Assembly: GCF_900452415.1 (NCBI RefSeq)
Contig: NZ_UGNX01000001.1
Span: 1,550,001-1,614,000, forward strand
Length of the DNA: 64,000 bases
DNA from: Legionella cincinnatiensis
GTDB lineage: Bacteria; Pseudomonadota; Gammaproteobacteria; Legionellales; Legionellaceae
Direction of reading: 5' to 3'
The translations under genes and the position numbers were made by a program. Below the pieces are notes generated by a model. It saw only the letters and a program-made list of their open reading frames with translations, had not been told where the DNA came from and ran no database searches. Below, piece after piece: positions 36,706 through 46,581 of the stretch; the stretch's first letter is position 1; each line of letters starts with the position of its first letter.

Positions 36706-36827
36706 GAAGGATGAATCAGCATAAAGTGCAAGGGAATTACTGTAGCCAAAAAATAAAAAGGATTGTACAATGTGCCTCCATAAGCCCTTTATGGGAATCT
36801 GACTAATAATAAAAAGAAAAGAGGAGA

Positions 36828-37361
36828 TTGAGGATGAAAGCCAGATCATTATGTAAATTAGGTCTGCTTGTAGCGAGCGTTGTTTTAGTGGCTGCTTGTT
36901 CTAAAGCACCAGGCAGTGCTGATGGGTCTGCTTTGGCTGAAGGTGAGGCATCTGCTCAAGGCCTGGGGCAATTTACCCATTTTGCTGGCCAAGAACCAGG
37001 AGAGTCTTACACTACTCAAGCACCTCATAATCAATTGTATTTATTCTCTTACGATGATAGTAATTTGGCTCCAAAATATTTGCCATCTGTTAATGCCCAA
37101 GCTGAATACTTGAAGACACATCCTGGTGCTCGTGTATTATTGGCGGGACATACTGATGAGCGTGGAAGCCGTGAATATAACGTAGCTCTTGGTGAGCGTC
37201 GTGCAAATACAGTAGCTGATATTTTACGTATGGCAGGTGTTAACCGACAACAAATACGTGTTGTGAGTTACGGTAAAGAGCGTCCAATTAATTTAGGACA
37301 TGATGATGCGTCACATGCACAAAACCGACGCGTAGAATTTACTTATGAGGCAACAAGATGA
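36828..37361 (+). CDS. pal: Peptidoglycan-associated lipoprotein Pal
   Basis: The protein has 177 residues. Alternative starts exist; ATG 36828 or the in-frame ATG 36834 (MKARSLCKLGLLVASVVLVAAC) both give a lipobox VAAC. The OmpA-like domain carries VLLAGHTDERGSREYNVALG and ERRANTVADILRMAGV, the peptidoglycan-binding signature, and QNRRVEF at the end. Pal anchors the outer membrane to peptidoglycan as part of Tol-Pal. The end overlaps cpoB by 4 bp. tolQRAB are not in the window. Confidence 0.93.
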   Translation: MRMKARSLCKLGLLVASVVLVAACSKAPGSADGSALAEGEASAQGLGQFTHFAGQEPGESYTTQAPHNQLYLFSYDDSNLAPKYLPSVNAQAEYLKTHPGARVLLAGHTDERGSREYNVALGERRANTVADILRMAGVNRQQIRVVSYGKERPINLGHDDASHAQNRRVEFTYEATR

Positions 37362-38326
37362 TTTATTGCAAAAGACACATTATCGCTGCAGGCTTTATGC
37401 TTATGCTCCCTTTGACTGGTTGGTCAGAGGCGCCTGTTGTTGATGATAGTGAAAATTTTGCGATTATTGAAGGACGAGAGGCGCAAGAAATGCCTCTCGT
37501 TGGTTCTAAATATGATGATCCCCAAACTGAAAGCGGACAATTTGATTTAGCACAGAATGAGAATTACTCTATTGATAATTCTCACGATGATGATGGTCCT
37601 GCGCTGGCTAAGGATGATCATCCAAGTGATTCAGAGAACAATCTTACTGATAATGCCAAATTGATTGATAAGATTCAAAGCTTGCAACAAGAAATACAAG
37701 AATTGAGAGGTCAATTGGAAGTGCAGGCTCATGATTTAAAGTTATTACAGCAACAACAAGTGGCTTTTTATAAAGATTTAGATGCACGCTTAAGTGGAAA
37801 TAGTCCTTCTAAGTTGACATCGAGTAAACCACCAATAGATCTTGATGTAGGCTCTAAAGAATCTATTTCCAAGACCAGTACACCTGCAGCAAAAACTGAA
37901 ACGAATGCAATAGCGACGACTCCGGTTTCTGTTCCTATTTCTCGTGCGAATCCAGCTGATGAACAAATTAGTTATTTAGCTGCTTATGAATTAATAAAAA
38001 ATAAACGTTATGATGATGCTGTAATTGCAATGAATACTTTTGTACAAAAATATCCCAAAGGTGGTTATACCGCTAATGCTCAATATTGGCTAGGGGAACT
38101 TTATTTGGTTAAAAAGGATTATTCAAAATCCATTGAGCATTTTAATACCGTTTTACAACAATTTCCTACCTCAAGTAAGTCTGCCGCAAGTATGTTAAAG
38201 GTTGGATACGCCTATGCAGAACAGGGAAATAAGCAAGAAGCAAAAAAATTCCTGCAACAGGTAGTTAGGGCCTATCCTAATACACCCACTGCCCAACTAG
38301 CGAGCTCAAAATTACGTACGATATGA
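37358..38326 (+). CDS. cpoB: CpoB/YbgF cell division coordinator
   Basis: The protein has 322 residues with a signal peptide (IIAAGFMLMLPLTGWSEA). A short coiled coil (KIQSLQQEIQELRGQLEVQA), a low-complexity Ser/Thr/Ala linker, then three TPR units (YLAAYELIKNKRYDDAVIAM, AQYWLGELYLVKKDYSKSIE, LKVGYAYAEQGNKQEAKKFL). It follows pal as in most gammaproteobacteria and links peptidoglycan synthesis with Tol-driven constriction. The acidic N-terminal linker is longer than in E. coli. Confidence 0.92.
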   Translation: MIYCKRHIIAAGFMLMLPLTGWSEAPVVDDSENFAIIEGREAQEMPLVGSKYDDPQTESGQFDLAQNENYSIDNSHDDDGPALAKDDHPSDSENNLTDNAKLIDKIQSLQQEIQELRGQLEVQAHDLKLLQQQQVAFYKDLDARLSGNSPSKLTSSKPPIDLDVGSKESISKTSTPAAKTETNAIATTPVSVPISRANPADEQISYLAAYELIKNKRYDDAVIAMNTFVQKYPKGGYTANAQYWLGELYLVKKDYSKSIEHFNTVLQQFPTSSKSAASMLKVGYAYAEQGNKQEAKKFLQQVVRAYPNTPTAQLASSKLRTI

Positions 38327-38678
38327 ACATAAAGAATTTTAGTTTTAGTTTGAAATGCAGCCTGGATTAGGGAAAAGGAACTTCGTTTTATCCAGCCTAA
38401 ATTAAACCTTTTTGCCTCATCGAAAGATTATATTTTTGCACAAGGCATGCATATTTATTGAAAGGCTATGTTTGCGTAAATGAATAAGAAATATAAGGAA
38501 TCGATAGTTTATCTAGGACGCGTTAACAATTCATTCTGCTCCCCTATGTTTTCAAATGGGGTGAATCTTATGAACCAATATTAGGTTCTTGCAAAGCTGG
38601 ATGTTGTGTATAAAGACGCAACACCTAAGCAGTGGAAATCAATTGTCAACAGACCCTAATACCCAAGGAGAAATTATT
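38327..38678. other. Gene-free gap before mvaD
   Basis: No supported gene. An open frame from TTG 38589 is continuous with mvaD but lacks an RBS. CCAAGGAG at 38662-38669 precedes ATG 38679, so the gap extends to there. No clear terminator for cpoB. Confidence 0.5.
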
Positions 38679-39629
38679 ATGTATTGGCTTGCTCATGCTC
38701 CAGCTAATATTGCTTTAATCAAATATATGGGAAAAAGAGATGAGAGTTCAAATGTCCCAGATAACTCTTCATTGTCTTATACTTTGAATGATCTTATCAG
38801 TACTGTAAGGCTTGAAAAATTAAGTTCAAAAAAAGACATTTGGGAACCCTTGATTGTGCCTGGGGGGATTGGGGAGCTGATTATATCTGTAGAGGGACAA
38901 AAAAGATTTCTTGACCATTTAGCACGGATAAAGAAACATTTTGATTATGAGGGTGGTTTTTTAGTGCAGTCATGTAATAATTTTCCACATAGCAGTGGTA
39001 TGGCAAGTTCTGCTTCAAGTTTTGCAGCATTGACCCGTTGCGCTTCAATTGCTTTAAGTGAACTCACTCAAAAGCCTATGCCGTCTACAGATGAGCAAGC
39101 CCAATTAAGTCGGTTAGGCTCAGGCTCTTCTTGTAGATCTTTTTATTCGCCCTGGGCTTTATGGCAAGAGGACAAAGTGGAGGCTGTAGAGTTACCTTAT
39201 CAGCAGTTGATTTATCAAGGTATTATAGTAAGTAATAAAAAGAAGGAAGTACCCTCTAGTGAAGCACACAAACGAGTAAAGACGAGTTTGTTCTATGCAA
39301 ATCGCGCACAAGAAGCTGAAGAAAATTTAAAACTTTTATTAAGTGCCTTAATGTCCAAAGACTGGGCTTCTGCTTATCAAATATGCTGGCATGAATTTCA
39401 AAATATGCATCGTTTATTTCATACCTGTGAGCAGCCTTTCTCTTATATGACGGAAAATAGCGTAGATTTATTGCATCATTTGGAATATTTTTGGGATAAA
39501 AAAGGTGATGGCCCTATAGTGACAATGGATGCGGGACCAAATATTCACTTATTGTATCGCTCGGAGCAACAAGAGTTAGCACGCGAATTCAAACGTGATT
39601 ATCTAGTAGGTAATTATGATGTTCTTTGA
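38679..39629 (+). CDS. mvaD: Diphosphomevalonate decarboxylase
   Basis: The protein has 316 residues from ATG 38679 (behind AAGGAG), giving the normal N-terminus MYWLAHAPANIALIKYMGKR. Other motifs: NVPDNSSLSYTLND, and the GHMP ATP loop FPHSSGMASSASSFAAL, and a C-terminal TMDAGPNIHLLY. It converts mevalonate diphosphate to isopentenyl diphosphate with ATP. It overlaps the next gene, mevalonate kinase, by 14 bp. An upstream TTG would add 30 residues without matching the family. Confidence 0.93.
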   Translation: MYWLAHAPANIALIKYMGKRDESSNVPDNSSLSYTLNDLISTVRLEKLSSKKDIWEPLIVPGGIGELIISVEGQKRFLDHLARIKKHFDYEGGFLVQSCNNFPHSSGMASSASSFAALTRCASIALSELTQKPMPSTDEQAQLSRLGSGSSCRSFYSPWALWQEDKVEAVELPYQQLIYQGIIVSNKKKEVPSSEAHKRVKTSLFYANRAQEAEENLKLLLSALMSKDWASAYQICWHEFQNMHRLFHTCEQPFSYMTENSVDLLHHLEYFWDKKGDGPIVTMDAGPNIHLLYRSEQQELAREFKRDYLVGNYDVL

Positions 39630-40497
39630 TTTTGAAACTACCACCTATGGTAAATGGATTTTGGCAGGAGAACATGCTGTAGTGAGAGGTCATCCTGCAC
39701 TGGTATTTCCAATTAAGAAAAAAAAATTAATTTTAAGTTATTCCACTTCAGCCCTAACTTTAGGTGCTGATTATGAGGGTAGTAGTGGTGCTGATATGCA
39801 TCTTTTGTTTTGGAGTGTTTTGGAACACGGAATGCAATTATTAGACCGCTCTATAACTCAACTCAGAGGACATTTTCATTTAGAGAGTACCATCCCTGTT
39901 GGTACAGGAATGGGAGCCTCTGCCGCTCTTTGTGTTGCGATGAGTCGTTGGTTTTGTGCGCAGAAAATGTTGGATTTAAGCCAATGCAATGTTTTTGCTA
40001 AAGAGTTAGAACATTTATTTCATGGAAAAAGCAGTGGATTAGATATTGCAGGAGTTGCTGCGGAGGGAGGCATTTATTTTAAAGCAGGTAATACAATGCC
40101 TGTCCAACAAAAAATTTATCCCAAGTTTTTTTTATCTTCATGTAAACAAATTGGAATTACTTCTCACTGTATTAATCAGGTACAAAATTTATGGGATAAA
40201 AACACCAAATTAGCAGAACAAATTGATCAGCAAATGGTTGCGGCAGTAGAGGAAGCTAAAAATGCTTTAGAAAATAGCGACGTAGAAGCAATGCGTTCAT
40301 TAATTAAAGCGATTAAAAAAGCAGGAGATTGTTTTTTTCAATGGGGATTAGTAAGTGAAGGCCTACAGCAACACATGAATCGATTAATAGCAGAAGGTGC
40401 CTTAGCTGTAAAACCCACGGGGTCAGGCGGAGGAGGTTATGTCTTAAGTCTTTGGGATAAACAACCACCTGATTTTCTGGAGTTGCTCAGTACTTAA
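39616..40497 (+). CDS. mvk: Mevalonate kinase
   Basis: The protein has 293 residues. GHMP motifs: WILAGEHAVVRGHPALVFPI, STIPVGTGMGASAALCVAM, HGKSSGLDIAGVAAEGG, and KPTGSGGGGYVLSLW. The GEHAVVxGxPAL motif is specific to mevalonate kinase among GHMP enzymes. It phosphorylates mevalonate in the first kinase step. It is translationally coupled to mvaD by overlap and ends 27 bp before ftsB, which is convergent. Confidence 0.92.
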   Translation: MMFFDFETTTYGKWILAGEHAVVRGHPALVFPIKKKKLILSYSTSALTLGADYEGSSGADMHLLFWSVLEHGMQLLDRSITQLRGHFHLESTIPVGTGMGASAALCVAMSRWFCAQKMLDLSQCNVFAKELEHLFHGKSSGLDIAGVAAEGGIYFKAGNTMPVQQKIYPKFFLSSCKQIGITSHCINQVQNLWDKNTKLAEQIDQQMVAAVEEAKNALENSDVEAMRSLIKAIKKAGDCFFQWGLVSEGLQQHMNRLIAEGALAVKPTGSGGGGYVLSLWDKQPPDFLELLST

Positions 40498-40523
40498 ACG
40501 TCCATGCTGAGGGAGAACCGCGC

Positions 40524-40793
40524 TTAATCAATAAAATGATAATAAACCTCATTTTCTTTGATCATCCCTAGCTCATAGCGTGCTTGCTCTTCCAGAGCTT
40601 GATCGCCGTTTTTAAGTTCTTTTATATCTGCTTCAAGCGAGCGATTACGTGTTGCTAATTTATTATTTTCTTGTTCATGAGCAGCAAGCTTTTTTTGAAG
40701 ATCACGCCATTGAATCAAATTACCATCGCCCAGCCATAATTTATGCTGTAAAATAACCAACGAAACGATCAAAATAATAAACAGTGGGCGCAT
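40524..40793 (-). CDS. ftsB: Cell division protein FtsB
   Basis: The protein has 89 residues: one N-terminal membrane helix (PLFIILIVSLVILQHKLWLG), then a leucine-zipper-like coiled coil (LQKKLAAHEQENNKLATRNR) and the FtsB C-terminal motif EEQARYELGMIKENEVYY. It acts in the FtsQBL subcomplex of the divisome. No ispD or eno neighbour is seen here, unlike many gammaproteobacteria. Confidence 0.92.
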   Translation of the reverse strand: MRPLFIILIVSLVILQHKLWLGDGNLIQWRDLQKKLAAHEQENNKLATRNRSLEADIKELKNGDQALEEQARYELGMIKENEVYYHFID

Positions 40794-41124
40794 AAGTTTC
40801 GCTTAATTAATAGTATCCTTTACTCATTGTATTACTATATTGCAATGTGGAGCAATATCTGCTTTAAAGAATTTATTAAGTTCCTTTTGAATCACATTTT
40901 TAGTGAAAACCTAATCTAGTATTAATTCTATATTTTTCTCTGTTTTCGCAGAGATGAGCTTCACTGCTATTGACTTAATAGGTCCGTCATTTTCGCGAGG
41001 ACGACTAGAAGTTCCTTCAATCAATGGCAATATGGATAAGTTTTGATACGATGGTGGGCCTAATTATCCTCAGAGGTTTATTTTTGTAAGTAATTCAGAC
41101 TTGCTCTGATTGGAAATAAAAAAA
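40794..41124. other. Gene-free gap between ftsB and cbpM
   Basis: 331 bp with no supported gene on either strand. It includes the ftsB promoter side and the region after cbpM. No strong hairpin or repeat noticed. Confidence 0.5.
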
Positions 41125-41439
41125 TCAAATGTGTTTGCGTAAAACATTCAGTTCATCAGTTAATAGATCTATTTTTTCTAGTAACTCTAACACAAGGGCT
41201 ACTCCGGGTAGATTAACTCCTAAATCATGATGAAGACGAAATGCGGATTCAATTTTTCGTAAATCTTTTTGATTTAATTGAGGTTGCTCTGAGGTGGAAG
41301 TTTGGCTCGAAAATAGACCATATTCAACCATTTCCAGTAATAATTCTTTAGGAATTTGGTATTTTAGACAGACTTCATTAAATGAAATAGTAGTTGTTTC
41401 TTCAATAAGTACACCCACTACAGTATCATTTTGCTTCAT
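41125..41439 (-). CDS. cbpM: Chaperone modulator CbpM
   Basis: The protein has 104 residues. A MerR-like N-terminal helix-turn-helix (ISFNEVCLKYQIPKELLLEM) and a helical C-terminal half (AFRLHHDLGVNLPGVALVLE) fit CbpM, which binds and inhibits the J domain of CbpA. It starts 2 bp after cbpA ends, the standard pairing. Confidence 0.9.
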   Translation of the reverse strand: MKQNDTVVGVLIEETTTISFNEVCLKYQIPKELLLEMVEYGLFSSQTSTSEQPQLNQKDLRKIESAFRLHHDLGVNLPGVALVLELLEKIDLLTDELNVLRKHI

Positions 41440-41441
41440 GC

Positions 41442-42332
41442 TTATACTCCCATCTTTGCTCGTGGATTAAAAGGCATTACTTCAGCCATTTTTTTGTAAA
41501 ATTCAGTTGCAGCTTCAGTCGTTGCTGGCGGAGTAATAATTTTTAAAAGTACGTATTGATGCCCAGGTGTTGTACCAGGTAAACCACGATTTTTGAGTCT
41601 TAACTTTTGTCCTCCTTGTGATCCAGGCGGAATTTTTAAATCAATTTTTCCTCCTAGTGTTGGAACGACTACTGTTGTTCCTAAAGCAGCTTCCCAAGGG
41701 GTAATTGGAAGTGTGAGATAGATGTCATTATCAATTACATCAAAAAGAGGGTGCTTTTCAACGTACACAGATAAGTAGATGTCGCCACGAGGTCCTCCAT
41801 GTACTCCTGGGGCACCTTGTCCTGCTAATCGGATCTGTTGGCCTGATTTTACTCCGGCAGGAATTTTAACTTTTAAAGATTGCATCTTTATTTGTGAATT
41901 TTGTTCCGTTGGGATCTGTATGTTTTTTACTGTTCCTGTAAATGCTTCTTCAAGACCCAGGTGGATTTTTCCGTGATAGTCTTGACCTGCCGTAGGTTGT
42001 TGGCGATAGCGGGAATGACCAAATAATGATTCAAATAAATCTTCATTTATATGGCTACTGTAAAATTGCTCTGCTTCTTCAGGTCGCCAATGAGTATATT
42101 GTGTTTTCTGATTAAAGTCTTTATTCTTGCGGTACTTATCATATTCTGCTCTTTTTGCAGGATCTTTTAGTACTTCATATGCTTCCCCCATTTCTTTAAA
42201 ATGTTCTTCAGCATCGGGCTCTTTACTTATATCTGGATGGTATTTACGGGCAAGCTTTCGATATGCCATTTTGATGTCCTTCTCTGAGGCATCTTCGTTA
42301 ACGCCCATTATTTTGTAATAATCCTTGTCCAT
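41442..42332 (-). CDS. cbpA: DnaJ-type co-chaperone CbpA
   Basis: The protein has 296 residues. J domain at 1-70 with the HPD motif ([11 protein letters not shown]), a Gly/Phe-poor linker, then two DnaJ C-terminal beta domains ([55 protein letters not shown]). The zinc finger of DnaJ is absent, as in CbpA. Stimulates DnaK; activity is modulated by CbpM encoded next to it. Confidence 0.94.
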   Translation of the reverse strand: MDKDYYKIMGVNEDASEKDIKMAYRKLARKYHPDISKEPDAEEHFKEMGEAYEVLKDPAKRAEYDKYRKNKDFNQKTQYTHWRPEEAEQFYSSHINEDLFESLFGHSRYRQQPTAGQDYHGKIHLGLEEAFTGTVKNIQIPTEQNSQIKMQSLKVKIPAGVKSGQQIRLAGQGAPGVHGGPRGDIYLSVYVEKHPLFDVIDNDIYLTLPITPWEAALGTTVVVPTLGGKIDLKIPPGSQGGQKLRLKNRGLPGTTPGHQYVLLKIITPPATTEAATEFYKKMAEVMPFNPRAKMGV

Positions 42333-42439
42333 GTTTATTTTCTCATATGGGTGTTGTTGAGTAGCTCAACGTGCCGAAATTGTAAAACTTATCAATGTCC
42401 ATTTTAGCAGATCCAAGAGGAAATCGTTATGGGTGAATG

Positions 42440-44221
42440 CTATTTTTGTAACACATATGTTCCTGGCGCATCTGGTAGTTTCTTATCAATCTTAGGCGGT
42501 TTCACTTGCTCTGAGTGGGATTGTTTTACTAACCAATGGTGCCAGGCTAACCACCATGAACCTGTTTTATTTTCTGCTACTTGCAGCCAATTTTTAGAAG
42601 ACATATAGGGTTCTTCTTTTTTCTGTTCCCGAATGAAATAACTACGTCCTTCGTGTCCAGGTTCACTAATAATCCCGGCATTATGTCCTCCATTAGTGAG
42701 TACAAAAGTAATATCTCCTTTGATCATCAAATGGATTTTATACACTGACTCCCAAGGACTCACATGATCTTTTTCGGTGCTGACTGCAAAAGAGGGAAGG
42801 TTAATATTTTCAGCCGCTATATTTTTTCCTTCAACAGTAAATCGTCCTTCGGCAAAGTCATTATTAAGGAATAGTTTTTCGAGATATTCGCTATGCATTT
42901 TATAGGGCATGCGTGTTGCGTCAGCATTCCAAGCGAGTAATGGAATCATTCCTCTTTGTGTACCATGCATGTAATCTTGTACCATCTTAGACCAAATAAG
43001 ATCATAAGAGCGAAGCATTTGAAAGCTACCAGCCATTTGTTTTGTATCTAAATATCCTTTTTCCCACATTACATTTTCTAGAAATGAGACTTGGCTATTA
43101 TTAATGAACAGTAATAGCTCTCCTGCATCAACGAAATCTCCTTGAGCAGCGAGGAGAGAAAGACTTTTAAGGCGATCATCATTATCTCTTGCCATTGCGG
43201 CTGCTGTAATCATCGCTAAAGTACCACCCAGGCAATATCCCATTAAATGAATTTTTGTTTTAGGAAATAGGGTAGATATTTTATTGATTGCCGCCATAGC
43301 TCCAAGTCTGTAGTATTCATCAATTCCAAGGTCTCTATCTGCAGATCTTGGATTTAACCAGGAAATGATAAACACAGTATGCCCTTGTTGCGTTAACCAA
43401 TTCACTAAAGAATTTTCGGGAAGCAGATCAAGAATGTAATATTTCATGATCCATGCGGGTAGGATTAACAAGGGTTCTTTATACACTTTTTTTGTTTGTG
43501 CTTCGTATTGAATCAGTTCGATTAAATGATTTTTATAGATCACTTTGCCTTTAGTGATTGCGACTTGTTTTCCTGGAGTAAAGTTTTCAACTCCTTCCGG
43601 AGGAGTTCCTGTTAATTTTTCAATAATATCCTGGAAAGCTAACTGTGTCCCACGAATTAAGTTCCTTCCATTTGAATTCAGTGTTTCTTGGAACAGGTCA
43701 GGATTCGTCAAAATAAAATTTGAGGGTGATAATGCATCGAGAAACTGTTTGGTTCTAAAGGAAACAATCCGTTTATTAGGAGCATTTAATCCAGGAATTT
43801 CACTGGCTGATTTTAAACTCCAATCTTCAATTAGCAGGAATAGCTCAGCCCATAACCGCCAAGGATAGATGCTCCAATTTTCTGTATGAAAGCGAATATC
43901 TGTACCATTTCTGGGGATATCATAATTAGAAAGATTAGTGATTAAATCAGAAAAATGCAGAAGAGGATAGAGGGTAAGTTTTAAAAATGTACCTGGAGCT
44001 TGAGCCAGTTGTGCTCCCCATGAAAAATAGGAGGTAGCCGTAGAAGCAGGGCTAATGCTCGCAGTAAATTTGCCTAAATTCGCCTGGTAATATTTATTGA
44101 TGAAATCAAAAATATCATCCTTTTGATGATCTTCTTCATGCGGATGTATCGGTGTTTTTTTGGAGTGATTATCTATTTTTGATTTATTTTTTGAGAGAAT
44201 CGGTTGAGCTGTTTTTTTCAT
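42440..44221 (-). CDS. phaC: Class I poly(3-hydroxyalkanoate) synthase
   Basis: The protein has 593 residues, normal for class I. The lipase-like box with catalytic Cys is HLMGYCLGGTLAMI; the catalytic His is in VLTNGGHNAGIISEPGH. Conserved PHA synthase segments are NGRNLIRGTQLAFQDI, LLILPAWIMKYYILDL and WNADATRMPYKMHSEYL. It polymerises hydroxyacyl-CoA into storage granules; Legionella is known to store PHB. No phaE partner is adjacent. The N-terminal 45 residues are lysine-rich and unconserved. Start ATG 44221. Confidence 0.94.
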   Translation of the reverse strand: MKKTAQPILSKNKSKIDNHSKKTPIHPHEEDHQKDDIFDFINKYYQANLGKFTASISPASTATSYFSWGAQLAQAPGTFLKLTLYPLLHFSDLITNLSNYDIPRNGTDIRFHTENWSIYPWRLWAELFLLIEDWSLKSASEIPGLNAPNKRIVSFRTKQFLDALSPSNFILTNPDLFQETLNSNGRNLIRGTQLAFQDIIEKLTGTPPEGVENFTPGKQVAITKGKVIYKNHLIELIQYEAQTKKVYKEPLLILPAWIMKYYILDLLPENSLVNWLTQQGHTVFIISWLNPRSADRDLGIDEYYRLGAMAAINKISTLFPKTKIHLMGYCLGGTLAMITAAAMARDNDDRLKSLSLLAAQGDFVDAGELLLFINNSQVSFLENVMWEKGYLDTKQMAGSFQMLRSYDLIWSKMVQDYMHGTQRGMIPLLAWNADATRMPYKMHSEYLEKLFLNNDFAEGRFTVEGKNIAAENINLPSFAVSTEKDHVSPWESVYKIHLMIKGDITFVLTNGGHNAGIISEPGHEGRSYFIREQKKEEPYMSSKNWLQVAENKTGSWWLAWHHWLVKQSHSEQVKPPKIDKKLPDAPGTYVLQK

Positions 44222-44381
44222 TGCTTAGTCTTGCCATAGTATTTTTTAAAAAATAGTATAGCAGTGAAACGATTTTTATTTGTATCTTAACTAGTTAAAG
44301 TACATACTATTCGTTTAGTGATACTAGGTTAGAGAAAAGTAGCTTTTTAGCTGCTTGAATTTATATAAAGTTGGAGAAATG

Positions 44382-44705
44382 ATGCACAAACATTTACTAA
44401 ATGTACTCGTAATTTTTTTTCTGTTTTCATTAGCTGGTTGTCAGTCAAATCGGGCTACTGATACCTTCTTTAGTCCTTTAGCACCATTAGTTACCCCAAG
44501 CGCTAATTTGGCTCAGACAGTACAAGAGGCTTTAATGCGTAGCGATGATCCTGCAATTGCGCGCGTACACGTGCAAACACGACAAGATGTTGTTGTTTTA
44601 TCCGGCTATGTTAAAAAAATTCGCCAAAGTGATGTAGCAGAGCAGATTGCTCGTCAGGTTCCTGGCGTTCGTGCTGTAGAAAATAATATTATTATTCGCC
44701 CATAA
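44382..44705 (+). CDS. BON-domain lipoprotein
   Basis: The protein has 107 residues from ATG 44382 (GGAG 5 bases upstream; ATG 44379 is too close). The lipoprotein signal MHKHLLNVLVIFFLFSLAGC is followed by a single BON domain (VQEALMRSDDPAIARVHVQT, DVVVLSGYVKKIRQSD, ARQVPGVRAVENNIII). BON domains of small lipoproteins bind membranes and help envelope integrity. Comparable to OsmY/DolP halves, which have two BON domains. Confidence 0.85.
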   Translation: MHKHLLNVLVIFFLFSLAGCQSNRATDTFFSPLAPLVTPSANLAQTVQEALMRSDDPAIARVHVQTRQDVVVLSGYVKKIRQSDVAEQIARQVPGVRAVENNIIIRP

Positions 44706-44770
44706 GATATCATGCTCTCCATTTGTACTATATTTAAAAAAGGGTTAAGTATGTTCAAATGGAGAATAAA

Positions 44771-45211
44771 ATGGCTGACCTAATTCATAATGCCTTACCT
44801 ACGCCAAGACGTAAGATTATTTGTATTCATCCTGAAGACTCAGTGAAAAAATGTATTAATTTAATGTCAGAAATGGATATAGGGGCCTTGGTTGTGGTTG
44901 ATAATGACAATCAACTCATTGGCATCGTTGGTGAGAGGGATATAGTTCGCTCTTGCTTGCATCAATGTGTTAATTTGGAAACAGCAAAAGTTGCAGACGT
45001 AGTATATAAAGAAGTAACGATTCTAAGTCCTAACGATCATATAGAAAAAGCGATGCAAGTTATAACTGCAACAAAAAGAAGACATGTGTTAATTCGTGAT
45101 GAAAATAATGAATTTATTGCTATTTTGTCAATTGGAGATTTGCTTTATCATTTGCTAGAAGATAAGGCTAGAGTTATAGAGCAACTCGAAAATTATATTC
45201 ATACCTATTAA
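44771..45211 (+). CDS. CBS-domain protein
   Basis: The protein has 146 residues from ATG 44771, preceded by GGAG at 44761; an upstream ATG at 44759 has no RBS. It is two CBS motifs only (CIHPEDSVKKCINLMSEMDI...IVGERDIVRS; VTILSPNDHIEKAMQVITAT...ILSIGDLLYHLL). A small adenosyl-ligand-sensing module of unknown partner; similar proteins are often called inosine-monophosphate-dehydrogenase-related, but there is no catalytic domain. Confidence 0.85.
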   Translation: MADLIHNALPTPRRKIICIHPEDSVKKCINLMSEMDIGALVVVDNDNQLIGIVGERDIVRSCLHQCVNLETAKVADVVYKEVTILSPNDHIEKAMQVITATKRRHVLIRDENNEFIAILSIGDLLYHLLEDKARVIEQLENYIHTY

Positions 45212-45262
45212 CAGAGCTTATTTAATAGTGTTATAGTATTTTCATTTTAGTATGCAACCTTT

Positions 45263-46423
45263 ATGAAGACATTATTTAGATTGTTGTGCGCTTTCTTTAT
45301 AATTTGTGCTCATGTTTCGGCAGCTGATTTATCACCTTCGTGGTATTCTAAGAATGCTGATAATAAGGTTGTTATAAATGTAGAAATGTTTCTCTCATCT
45401 ACTTGCCCTCATTGTCAAAAAGCAGATGCATTTTTCCGAGAACTAGAAAAGAGTTCTCCTGATCTCCATATTCAGCGTAATTTTATTAATCAGGATAAAA
45501 ATGCACTCATTCGTTTTAGTCAATTATTAAATGCACAACAAATGGATGATTTTGCAGTTCCTTCAATCTATTTTTGCGATTCGCGTTGGATAGGTTTTGA
45601 TTCTGCTAAAACTACTGGAAAAGATTTACTGGATGCGATTCAATATTGCAAACACCAAATTGAAAATAAAGGAAGTTTAACAAAAACAACAGTGAATACA
45701 TTGAGGCATTGGGCCAATGCCAACCAATATACTAGTGGAATGATAGAAAAACCATCAGCATTACGTTACACCCTTACGATAGCTTTTATGGATTCCTTTA
45801 ATCCGTGTGCTTTTTTTGTTTTTTCAGGATTTCTGGCTTTTCTTTTCATCATTGAACAGCGAAAGAAAAAAATTATTGCCAGTTCATTATTTATTTCTGC
45901 AGTAGTGCTTGTTCATTATTTTCAACAAGCCTATACCAGTGATTATTTTGCGATACTATCATGGTTACGTGTTCCTACCGTATTGTTAGGGCTAGTAACA
46001 ATTTATTTTGTGATACAACATTACAAAAAACAATCAAATGATACCTTGTATTTTTTATTGGCGTTTTTTTTAGGGCTAATCACTACGATTTATCAACAGA
46101 CTTGTATTATGAGCTGGGCTACTATTTTTGAGCAATGGTTAAATAATCAACACTTTTCTAATTGGCAAGTTAATTTATACCAGTTGCTTTATCATGGGAT
46201 GTACATACTTCCTTTAATAGTAATTTTATGCATTTATTTGGCTTTATTAAAGATAAAAAATTTTGCTGTATTAAAGACTAAATTAGCCAGCATGGGTTTA
46301 TTGCTTCTGATTGCCATTGCTGTGTGTTTTATTGTATATCCTTTTATCTTGTCTAATTTCACACTCTCTTTGTTGACTTTGTTTATTTTAGCTGTTTGTG
46401 GCTTCTTTATAAATTTGACTTGA
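45263..46423 (+). CDS. Thioredoxin-like domain fused to DsbD/CcdA-like membrane domain
   Basis: The protein has 386 residues with a signal peptide (residues 1-20). A thioredoxin-fold part has the active site STCPHC (Cys48, Cys51) and later PSIYFC. A multi-helix membrane domain begins at about 170 with MDSFNPCAFFVFSGFLAF (Cys182 in an NPC motif), the pattern of the electron-carrying Cys of DsbD/CcdA transporters. A second Cys in a helix (IYQQTCIMSW, about 282) could be its partner. Proposed role: passing electrons across the inner membrane to a periplasmic thioredoxin in one polypeptide. Domain order (thioredoxin first) is opposite to the C-terminal thioredoxin of DsbD. Family not named. Confidence 0.65.
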   Translation: MKTLFRLLCAFFIICAHVSAADLSPSWYSKNADNKVVINVEMFLSSTCPHCQKADAFFRELEKSSPDLHIQRNFINQDKNALIRFSQLLNAQQMDDFAVPSIYFCDSRWIGFDSAKTTGKDLLDAIQYCKHQIENKGSLTKTTVNTLRHWANANQYTSGMIEKPSALRYTLTIAFMDSFNPCAFFVFSGFLAFLFIIEQRKKKIIASSLFISAVVLVHYFQQAYTSDYFAILSWLRVPTVLLGLVTIYFVIQHYKKQSNDTLYFLLAFFLGLITTIYQQTCIMSWATIFEQWLNNQHFSNWQVNLYQLLYHGMYILPLIVILCIYLALLKIKNFAVLKTKLASMGLLLLIAIAVCFIVYPFILSNFTLSLLTLFILAVCGFFINLT

Positions 46424-46581
46424 TCTTATTTTGATGATTTGGGATTATCAACATTCTTTGTTTTGTACGTATTTGCCACAGTTTAAAATCTTAGGAAAAG
46501 TCATATTCGCATGCAGGTTAATGCATCCGGCAGAGCTAGGTGAAATTGTGTTAAATAGCGCTCTTATTTTTAGGTGAGAAC

